From Chloroflexota bacterium (GTDB taxonomy: Bacteria > Chloroflexota > Limnocylindria > Limnocylindrales > CSP1-4), in assembly GCA_021785115.1 (NCBI GenBank), contig JAJYGO010000333.1:1-7877 (forward strand): DNA of 7,877 nt. Direction: 5' to 3'. The stretch's first letter is position 1. Each line of letters starts with the position of its first letter. Below are positions 1 to 5,153 of this stretch, in pieces. The position numbers and the translations under genes were made by a program. The notes beneath the pieces were generated by a model. That model was not told where the DNA came from and made no database searches. It worked only from the letters and a program-made list of their open reading frames with translations.

Positions 1-1
1 C

Positions 2-532
2 GACCTGCTCGCGGCGCCCCAGGCGGCGCGTCGCGCGGCGGACGAGGCGACGCGAGCCCCGGACGAGCCGGCGCGGGCCACGGATGCGCCCGACTCGCAC
101 GCCGACGACGCCGAGATGCTCCGACGCCTCCGCGATCCGGCCCGGGCCGGTGTGGCGATCGGAGACGCGCTGCTCGACCAGCGGGCGGTCGCGGGGATCG
201 GCAATGTGTATCGCAGCGAGGTCTGCTTCGTGGAGCGCGTCGATCCGTTCGCGCCGGTCACGGCGCTCGACGACCCGATGCTCCTCCGGCTCGTGCGCAC
301 GGCCCGCCGCCTGCTGCGCGCGAACGCGCACGGCCCGTTCCGGGCCACCGTCGACCCGCGCGTGCCGGTGCCTTCGGCCCGCGCGAGGCTCTGGGTCTAC
401 GGGCGGACGGGCAGGCCGTGTCGTCGCTGCGGCGCGCTCATCCGGGGCGCGATCGGGGGGCCGAACGCCAGACGCGTCTACTGGTGTCCCGGCTGCCAGC
501 CGGCGATCACGCCAGTCCGAAGAACGACCTGA
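2..532 (+). CDS. Nei/Fpg-family DNA glycosylase/AP lyase, C-terminal part (5' truncated by window edge)
   Basis: The frame is open from base 2 to the TGA at 530-532 (176 visible residues), so the N-terminal catalytic domain lies outside the window. The visible part carries the helix-two-turn-helix region with the DNA-contacting GIGNVYRSE motif (residues about 65-73), then a C-terminal zinc finger with Cys140, Cys143, Cys162 and Cys165. The conserved Arg five residues before the third Cys is present. Family members excise oxidised bases and nick the abasic site during base excision repair. The C-terminal motif YWCPGCQ resembles actinobacterial Nei-type (endonuclease VIII-like) proteins, but Fpg versus Nei cannot be decided without the N-terminus. 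Two oddities: the Cys143-Cys162 gap is 18 residues against 16 in E. coli Fpg, and an Ala/Asp/Glu/Arg-rich linker (about residues 6-38) lies between the start of the visible part and the H2TH domain. The gene overlaps the convergent glycosyltransferase gene by 26 bp. Confidence 0.9.
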   Translation, partial: DLLAAPQAARRAADEATRAPDEPARATDAPDSHADDAEMLRRLRDPARAGVAIGDALLDQRAVAGIGNVYRSEVCFVERVDPFAPVTALDDPMLLRLVRTARRLLRANAHGPFRATVDPRVPVPSARARLWVYGRTGRPCRRCGALIRGAIGGPNARRVYWCPGCQPAITPVRRTT

Positions 533-1460
533 CGCGCGCGCCCAGGCCGCGACGCGCGCGCAGCCGGGCCGCCTCTGGATCCGACCGAACGCGGAGCCAC
601 GCCTGGGCGAGCCAGGCCCGTGCCTGCAGGACTGCGCCGGGGAATTCGCGCCGGTTCGCCCACCAGAGCGGGTGCGCGTGCCGCCAGAGCCACGGAACGG
701 CGGCCCAGAGGATCAGGAGGTAGTCGACTCGCAGCGGGCGCGGGAAGTTCAGCGCGGTGTCGATCTGGGTGACGGTCGCCGGCCACGTCGCGAGCATGAG
801 CAGCACGGCGAGTGTCCCGGCGACGAGCCCCCACGCCCGGGCACGGGGCGGCAGGAACACGAACAGGACCGCGGGGAACCACTTCATGCTCGCCGCGAGC
901 GCCCACAGCGCCCCGCCGACCCGCGGCCCGGTGAACTGGGCGAGCCACACGGCGAGCGTCAGCAGCAGCGTGACGTTCCCGGTATCCAACGTGGCGATGA
1001 GGGCTGGCGAGAGCAGCAGGACCGCGAAGGCCGTGGCGAGCGGCCGCCGGCGGTAGGCCCATTCGGCGGACCAGAGGAACAGGAGCACGTTCGCTCCGCG
1101 CCAGACGACCCAGGCCACGTTCCACGGGAGGAGTGCCCAGGGCAGGAACAGCGGGAGCAGCCATGGCGCGTACACGTACGGCAGGAACACGCCACTCGGA
1201 TGGAACGGGTCGCCTCCGCCGAGCCAGACCCGGACACCTGCCCAGTACGCCCGCGCGTCCGCTCCGGCGTACTCGCCGCGCGCGAGGAGGAATGCGGCCA
1301 TGATCCCGCCGGTCAGCACGAGCAGCGCGATCGCGACGAGCCGCCGCGGCTCGCGGAGGCGCGACCACTCGCGGCGGAGAGCGCGCGCGTGGACGCCCGC
1401 TCGTCGCCGGGTCGGCCGATCGAGACGGCCGATGAGTGGGTGCTCGGGTGCGAGGCTCAC
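507..1460 (-). CDS. GT87/DUF2029-like polytopic membrane glycosyltransferase
   Basis: This is probably a GT-C fold integral membrane transferase that uses a polyprenyl-phosphate sugar donor (mannose in the characterised GT87 enzymes) on the outer face of the membrane; the acceptor is unknown. From a GTG start at 1460 it has 317 residues. A basic N-terminus is followed by a first TM helix (about 41-60), then the loop GADARAYW with Asp68, the expected position of the GT-C catalytic acid. The GGDPFHP and PYVYAPW stretches, a DTGNVTLLL segment (GQ/GN-type motif) and SMKWFPAVL near 191 are typical of DUF2029 proteins. About seven or eight hydrophobic helices end near residue 260, followed by an Arg-rich cytoplasmic tail of about 57 residues. 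It is shorter than the usual roughly 400 residues. An ATG at 1571 is in frame, but it lies upstream of the predicted transcription start and adds a charged leader, so GTG 1460 is preferred. Family assignment rests on motif resemblance only. Confidence 0.82.
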   Translation of the reverse strand: MSLAPEHPLIGRLDRPTRRRAGVHARALRREWSRLREPRRLVAIALLVLTGGIMAAFLLARGEYAGADARAYWAGVRVWLGGGDPFHPSGVFLPYVYAPWLLPLFLPWALLPWNVAWVVWRGANVLLFLWSAEWAYRRRPLATAFAVLLLSPALIATLDTGNVTLLLTLAVWLAQFTGPRVGGALWALAASMKWFPAVLFVFLPPRARAWGLVAGTLAVLLMLATWPATVTQIDTALNFPRPLRVDYLLILWAAVPWLWRHAHPLWWANRREFPGAVLQARAWLAQAWLRVRSDPEAARLRARRGLGARVRSFFGLA

Positions 1461-1527
1461 CGATCGTTCCAGGCGTGATGGCCGGTCCGGGCGTGCGACG
1501 TCGCAGCCCGCGACCGGAACGGTCCGG

Positions 1528-1557
1528 ATCGTACCGCCGCGCGCTCGCCTTTCCCAA
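1528..1557 (-). promoter_or_regulatory. Candidate sigma70-type promoter for the GT87-like gene
   Basis: Read on the minus strand, TTGGGA (1557-1552) and TACGAT (1533-1528) are separated by 18 bp. They match the -35 and -10 consensus at 4/6 and 5/6 positions in an otherwise GC-saturated stretch. Transcription would begin near 1521, leaving a leader of about 60 nt before the GTG at 1460 and excluding the in-frame ATG at 1571. No other similar pair was seen nearby on this strand. Confidence 0.45.
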
Positions 1558-1630
1558 GGCCGGCGCGACACGGTGGCCGCCGGGAATGCCGGGCCGACTC
1601 CCGTCCGCGGTCCCCGCGCCGCCCGCGCCG

Positions 1631-1636
1631 TAGATT
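1631..1636 (+). promoter_or_regulatory. -10 box for leaderless transcription of the M20 peptidase gene
   Basis: TAGATT ends six bases before the ATG at 1643, so the expected transcription start falls on the A of that ATG. There is no purine-rich Shine-Dalgarno upstream, which also fits a leaderless mRNA. No clear -35 hexamer is visible. The geometry matches that of the ggt-family gene in this window (box at 5054-5049, ATG at 5042). Confidence 0.5.
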
Positions 1637-1642
1637 CGCGTG

Positions 1643-2887
1643 ATGGAACGCCCCACCCCCGTCCCCGCCGACGTGCTCGCGCGGCTGCGCGACGCGATCT
1701 CCCACCAGCTTCCCGACTTCCTGTCGGATCTCGAGCGGCTCGTGGCCATCGACAGCGGCTCGTACACGAAGGCCGGCGTCGACGAGATGGGCCGCTGGGC
1801 GGCCTCCGCGCTCCGCGACCTCGGCGCGACGGTCGACGTGCATCCGGATCCCGAGCTCGGCGACACCGTGGTGTCCACGCTGGAGGGATCCGGTCAGGGG
1901 CGCGTGCTCGTCATCGCCCACCTCGACACCGTGTTCGACCCGGGCACGGCGGCCGCGCGCCCGTTCCGGGTCGAGGACGCCAGGGCGCTCGGACCAGGCG
2001 TGTGCGACATGAAGGCGGGACTGCTCGTCGGGATCCACGCACTCCGCGCGCTCCGATCGCTTGCCTCCGACGACGCCGACCGACCCGGTGCGTGGCTCCC
2101 GCTCGCGCGTCTCACGTTCGTCGCGAACCCCGACGAGGAGATCGGTTCGCCGGTGAGCACGCCGATCATCCGCGCCCTCGCGCCGGACCACGACGTCGCC
2201 CTCGTGCTCGAATCGGCCCGGGCGAACGGCGACATCGTCAGCGCCCGGAAGGGCAATCTCTCGCTCAGGCTCGTGGTGCACGGTCGCGCGGCGCACGCGG
2301 GGGTCGAGCCGGAGAAGGGCCGCAACGCCATCCTCGAAGCCGCCCACAAGACGATCGCGCTCCAGGCGCTCAACGGTCGCTGGCCGGGGGTCACCTGCAA
2401 CGTGGGCGTGTTTCGGGGCGGCTCGCGCCCCAACGTCGTGGCCGACGAGGCCGTGCTGGAGGTGGATCTGCGGTCGCCGAGCCGCGATGCCCTCGAGTCG
2501 GCGGAGGCCGCGGTGCGTGCGATCGGGGCCGACCGCGTGGTCCCGGACGTCACCTGCGACGTGATCGAGGCGGGACGGCACTGGCCGATGGAGCGGCTGC
2601 CGGAAACGGGCGAGCTGGTCGAGGCGGCCGTCGCGATCGCTCGCGATCTGGGCTTCGACCTGCATGACGCGGCGACGGGTGGGGCGTCCGACGCGAACAC
2701 GACCGCCGGCGAGGGGGTGCCGTCCCTCGACGGGCTCGGCCCGATCGGCGGGCTCGATCACTCGCCGGACGAGTACATCGAGGTCGGCTCGATCGTCGAC
2801 CGGACTGCGCTGTTCGCCGGGCTCCTCCTCGCGCTGGGCGGCGATCAGCGCAGGAACGAGCGGCCGCACTTGTCGCAGACCGCGTAG
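1643..2887 (+). CDS. M20-family metallopeptidase, carboxypeptidase G2 (glutamate carboxypeptidase)-like
   Basis: This is a di-zinc amidohydrolase/exopeptidase of peptidase family M20 (CPG2 type), expected to remove C-terminal residues such as glutamate from peptides or acyl amino acids in the cytoplasm. The 414-residue length is normal and there is no signal peptide. The motifs are in order: AHLDT (His93), GPGVCDMKAG (Asp122, bridging metal ligand), NPDEEIGS (Glu165 general base, Glu166 ligand), LESAR (Glu190) and GLDHSPDEY (His373). The dimerisation/lid domain sits between, with GRAAHAG around 215-220. All metal ligands and the catalytic Glu are present, so it should be active. ATG 1643 is chosen because a -10 box ends exactly six bases upstream; GTG 1640 is directly in frame and would add one residue. 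The last dozen residues are a polar tail beyond the fold, encoded where the gene overlaps the opposing small gene. The exact substrate cannot be read from the sequence. Confidence 0.93.
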   Translation: MERPTPVPADVLARLRDAISHQLPDFLSDLERLVAIDSGSYTKAGVDEMGRWAASALRDLGATVDVHPDPELGDTVVSTLEGSGQGRVLVIAHLDTVFDPGTAAARPFRVEDARALGPGVCDMKAGLLVGIHALRALRSLASDDADRPGAWLPLARLTFVANPDEEIGSPVSTPIIRALAPDHDVALVLESARANGDIVSARKGNLSLRLVVHGRAAHAGVEPEKGRNAILEAAHKTIALQALNGRWPGVTCNVGVFRGGSRPNVVADEAVLEVDLRSPSRDALESAEAAVRAIGADRVVPDVTCDVIEAGRHWPMERLPETGELVEAAVAIARDLGFDLHDAATGGASDANTTAGEGVPSLDGLGPIGGLDHSPDEYIEVGSIVDRTALFAGLLLALGGDQRRNERPHLSQTA

Positions 2888-3123
2888 AGGCCGTGCCGTT
2901 CGCGCGCATACCCGGCGACGTGGAGGCGGCCGGCCGCCGGGTCCACCGGGCAGGCCCATACCCACCAGAGCTCGTCGGACGCGGTCGTGCCGAGCGGCGT
3001 GGCCTCGCTGGAGATCCGGTCGCGAAGACCGTCGAACGCGGCCTCCGCGCGCTCGATCGCCGCGGCGCGCTGTGCCTCGGTCTCCCGGGTGTACGGGTAG
3101 TTCTGGCCGATGTTCGAGCTCAT
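2845..3123 (-). CDS. Uncharacterised 92-residue protein with a C-terminal CxxC motif
   Basis: I do not recognise this family. The ATG at 3123 has a GGGAG Shine-Dalgarno seven bases upstream on the minus strand, which defines the start against a longer open frame. The protein has a polar N-terminus, a charged probably helical segment (about 15-38, with AAAIERAEAAF), a Trp-rich strand-like core ELWWVWACPVD (51-61), and an ending HVAGYARERHGLY followed by CDKC (Cys83, Cys86) and six more residues. Cys58, Cys83, Cys86 and His68/His77 could form a small zinc site, but no complete known zinc-ribbon pattern is present. Its last 43 bp overlap the 3' end of the M20 peptidase on the other strand. It lies 167 bp downstream of the ggt-family gene on the same strand but has its own candidate -10 box. 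The good ribosome binding site and Trp/Cys-bearing composition favour a real gene over a GC-driven shadow. Confidence 0.68.
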   Translation of the reverse strand: MSSNIGQNYPYTRETEAQRAAAIERAEAAFDGLRDRISSEATPLGTTASDELWWVWACPVDPAAGRLHVAGYARERHGLYAVCDKCGRSFLR

Positions 3124-3230
3124 GGACCAGCTCCCATGCGGGCTTCTCGGCGGCCGGAGAGACGCCGGCGGGGATGAGACGGGACGGCCAGCCGCGGAGG
3201 TTGTGAGCGCGGCGCGACCGGCCGACCGAG

Positions 3231-3236
3231 AGTATA
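3231..3236 (-). promoter_or_regulatory. Candidate -10 box upstream of the 92-residue protein gene
   Basis: TATACT on the minus strand (3236-3231) is a near-perfect -10 element and the most AT-rich hexamer in this intergenic region. Transcription would start near 3224 and give a leader of about 100 nt before the ATG at 3123. No convincing -35 element lies at 16-18 bp. I see no riboswitch signature that I recognise in the leader. Confidence 0.45.
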
Positions 3237-3275
3237 GCGAGGCGGCGCGGAGGGTCCGGCAGTGGCAGCGGCAAC

Positions 3276-3289
3276 CGGCCCCCGGGCCG
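3276..3289 (-). terminator. Short GC stem-loop just after the ggt-family stop codon (weak terminator candidate)
   Basis: Arms CGGCC (3276-3280) and GGCCG (3285-3289) form a perfect 5-bp stem with a 4-nt loop, starting one base past the TAG stop (3293-3291) in the minus-strand direction. No U-tract follows, so an intrinsic terminator is not established. Short GC palindromes also occur by chance at this base composition. Confidence 0.22.
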
Positions 3290-3290
3290 A

Positions 3291-5042
3291 CTACCACGCC
3301 GCCGGCAGGCCCTCCGAGCGGGGATCGGCCGTCGCGATGACCGAGGCCGGCCGCGTCGCCCGATACGGCGTCCGCGCCTGTCGGGCGTCGTCGCCCGTCG
3401 CTTCGCCCGACGGTTCTCCGGGAGCCGCCGCTGCATCGCCGCCCGCGTCGTAGACGAGCTCGATCGCGTGCTCGTGCCCGAGGGCGCGCGAGAGCCTCGG
3501 CGCCCACACCACGTCGTGGCCCATCGCCGAGAGCGCGGCCCCGACCTCGGGGAGCATCCCGTCCTCGAGCCGCGAGAGCGTCAGGGGCGCGTAATGCGCG
3601 GCCGCGTCGGCCGCGAACCGCGGCGCGGCGACCGCGTCGGCGATCGACCGCCCGCCGTCGACCACGGCCGACACGAGCTGCGCGAACACCTGCGGCTGGA
3701 TCTCGCCACCCATCGCCCCGTGGACGATCCAGGGTCGTCCATCGCGGAACAGCATCCCTGGCGTCAGCGTGTGCATCGTCCGCTTGCGCGGCGCCAGCAC
3801 GTTCGCGTGGCGGGGGTCGAGCGAAAAGAACGCGCCGCGGTTCTGGTACGCGACGCCGGTCTCCGGGTCCACGAGTCCCGATCCGAAGCCCTGGTAGTTC
3901 GACTCGATCAGGCTGACCGCCGTTCCGTCGGCGTCCACCGCCGCGAGGTAGATCGTCCCGCCGCCGGCCGGCGCCTCGACGGCCGGGAAGGGCAGGACGT
4001 GGCCCGGGTCGAGGCGCATCGCGAGCCGGGCGGCGTGATCACGGTCGAGGAGGTGCTCGAGCGCGCCCGGCGCCATCGTCTCGAGGTCGCTGAGGTGCGC
4101 GTCCCGATCGGCGATCGCGAGTCGAGCGGCCTCGAGCTGGAGGTGCACCCAGCGCGCATCGGAGATCCCGTGGGGGCCGAACGCGGCGGGGCCGGGTGGG
4201 TCGAGCGCGTCGAGGACGTGGAGCAGTTCGAGGGCGACCGCGCCCGAGCTGTTCGGTGGGTGCGACGCCGCCTCGATCCCCCGGTACGCGCCGCGGATCG
4301 GATCGACCCACGTGGAGGTGTGCGACGCGAAGTCCTTGAACCGCAGCGGCGACCCGGCGGCCTCGAGGTAGCGGGCCGCGCCTCGCGCCAGGTCGCCGTC
4401 GTAGGCGAGGTCCGGACCCTCGTCGGCGAGGCGGCGGAGCGTCCGCGCGAGCGCGGGCAGGCGGACGACCTGGCCGACGCGCCACGGGTGCCCGTCGGGC
4501 CGGAACACGCGCGCCCAGTCGGAGTCGGCGCCGAACACCGCCGCGCTGCGCTCGATCGCCCCGCTCCATCCCGGACTCGCCGGAAAGGAGTCGGCGAGCT
4601 CGATCGCGGGCCGCAGGAGCGCGTCCCACGACAGGCGCCCGTGCCGCCGGTGGGCATCGCCCCACGACCGGATGGCGCCGGGTACGGTCACCGTCCAGGC
4701 GCCGCGGACCGGCATCTCGCCGAGGCCCGCGGCGCGCGCCGCGTCGAGGGACGCGCCCGCCGCCGAACGGCCGCTGCCGTTCAGCGCCTCGAGGCCGTCA
4801 TCGGCCGTCCAGATCAGCCAGAACGCGTCGCCGCCCAGGCCGCACGAGTGGCTGGTCACGACGGCGAGCGCGGCGTTCGTCGCGATCGCGGCGTCGACGG
4901 CGCTGCCGCCCGCGCGGAGCATGGCGATGCCGGCCTGCGAGGCGAGCGGATGCGGCGAGGTCACCGCCCCGCGGGTGCCGCGGACGGAGACCGCGGGGAC
5001 GAGCGCCGGGTGCGGGTCGGGTTCGAGTGACCGTGCCGTCAT
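3291..5042 (-). CDS. ggt: Gamma-glutamyltransferase-family Ntn-hydrolase (YwrD-like, cytoplasmic)
   Basis: This 583-residue proenzyme is expected to cleave itself before Thr363 (GGGTIYLAAVD), making large and small subunits with Thr363 as nucleophile. GGT enzymes hydrolyse or transfer gamma-glutamyl groups from glutathione and related amides. Typical motifs are GAVTSPHPLASQAG (25-38), GGSAVDAAIATNAAL (45-59), GLGGDAFW, LNGSGR (Arg92), PPNSSG (262-267), SNYQGFGSG (381-389), the GAMGGEIQPQ oxyanion region (442-451) and the ATADPRSEG ending. There is no signal peptide. E. coli GGT has a Ser-Ser pair (Ser462-Ser463) in its glutamyl pocket; here the aligned stretch reads TMHTLTPG, so the enzyme belongs to the divergent YwrD-like group and glutathione may not be its natural substrate. 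An Ala/Gly/Asp-rich insert (about 533-556) precedes the C-terminus. ATG 5042 fits a leaderless start with a -10 box six bases upstream; an in-frame ATG at 5060 adds six residues. Confidence 0.92.
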   Translation of the reverse strand: MTARSLEPDPHPALVPAVSVRGTRGAVTSPHPLASQAGIAMLRAGGSAVDAAIATNAALAVVTSHSCGLGGDAFWLIWTADDGLEALNGSGRSAAGASLDAARAAGLGEMPVRGAWTVTVPGAIRSWGDAHRRHGRLSWDALLRPAIELADSFPASPGWSGAIERSAAVFGADSDWARVFRPDGHPWRVGQVVRLPALARTLRRLADEGPDLAYDGDLARGAARYLEAAGSPLRFKDFASHTSTWVDPIRGAYRGIEAASHPPNSSGAVALELLHVLDALDPPGPAAFGPHGISDARWVHLQLEAARLAIADRDAHLSDLETMAPGALEHLLDRDHAARLAMRLDPGHVLPFPAVEAPAGGGTIYLAAVDADGTAVSLIESNYQGFGSGLVDPETGVAYQNRGAFFSLDPRHANVLAPRKRTMHTLTPGMLFRDGRPWIVHGAMGGEIQPQVFAQLVSAVVDGGRSIADAVAAPRFAADAAAHYAPLTLSRLEDGMLPEVGAALSAMGHDVVWAPRLSRALGHEHAIELVYDAGGDAAAAPGEPSGEATGDDARQARTPYRATRPASVIATADPRSEGLPAAW

Positions 5043-5048
5043 GGGGGG

Positions 5049-5054
5049 ATTGTC
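5049..5054 (-). promoter_or_regulatory. -10 box for leaderless transcription of the ggt-family gene
   Basis: GACAAT on the minus strand (5054-5049) ends six bases before the ATG at 5042. The bases between box and ATG are a run of C with no Shine-Dalgarno, so translation probably starts at the mRNA 5' end. The box overlaps the first bases of the tandem palindromic repeat, so a protein bound there would be placed to affect this promoter. Confidence 0.42.
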
Positions 5055-5091
5055 GGGCATCGCCCGATGTCGGGCATCGCCCGATGTCGGG
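5051..5091. repeat. Tandem 17-bp repeat with internal inverted repeats in the divergent ggt / MetE-like control region
   Basis: The unit TGTCGGGCATCGCCCGA occurs perfectly at 5051-5067 and 5068-5084, followed by a 7-bp partial copy TGTCGGG (5085-5091). Each full unit contains the palindrome TCGGGC-ATC-GCCCGA (6-bp arms, 3-bp spacer), and the junctions also make CCCGA-TG-TCGGG palindromes, so the array can pair in two registers. It lies upstream of the plus-strand -10 box (about -80 to -40 relative to the predicted start near 5131) and overlaps the minus-strand ggt -10 box. This is the usual position for an operator array, but no regulator is identified. A local tandem duplication or a member of a dispersed repeat family are the alternatives. 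Confidence 0.75.
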
Positions 5092-5118
5092 AACGCTGGG
5101 GCCAGGAGCCGTTTCCCG

Positions 5119-5124
5119 TACAAT
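5119..5124 (+). promoter_or_regulatory. -10 box for the MetE-like gene pair
   Basis: TACAAT is a 5/6 match to the -10 consensus in GC-rich surroundings, 29 bp before the ATG at 5154. No -35 hexamer resembling TTGACA is present 16-18 bp upstream, which would suit activator dependence with the tandem repeat just further upstream. The leader of about 23 nt is too short to hold a SAM or cobalamin riboswitch. Confidence 0.55.
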
Positions 5125-5143
5125 CCCGGCGTTTCCACCACCC

Positions 5144-5148
5144 GGGAG
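5144..5148 (+). promoter_or_regulatory. Ribosome binding site deciding the start of the first MetE-like gene
   Basis: GGGAG lies five bases before the ATG at 5154. This site, together with the VGAYP motif directly after the start, selects ATG 5154 over the in-frame ATG at 5067, which would fall inside the tandem repeat region and upstream of the promoter. Confidence 0.6.
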
Positions 5149-5153
5149 TCCGC

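Noticed and set aside
84..1478. 464-codon plus-strand open frame over the glycosylase and glycosyltransferase
   Set aside because: It runs out of frame with the Nei/Fpg gene and antisense to the membrane protein; the Arg/Pro/Glu-rich composition without motifs marks it as a shadow.
3124..3230. Structured RNA or riboswitch in the ~100-nt leader of the 92-residue gene
   Set aside because: The leader is GC-rich and can fold, but I find no conserved riboswitch core and the downstream gene gives no ligand hint.
1457..3436. 659-codon minus-strand open frame over the M20 peptidase
   Set aside because: It is antisense to a gene with all metal ligands intact and has low-complexity Arg-rich composition, with no domain recognised.
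3468..5030. 520-codon plus-strand open frame opposite ggt
   Set aside because: The translation is an Arg/Gly/Val-rich string with no motif, entirely antisense to the GGT coding sequence.
5119..5153. SAM or cobalamin riboswitch before the methionine-synthase-like genes
   Set aside because: The predicted leader is only about 23 nt, far too short for any known methionine- or B12-related riboswitch.
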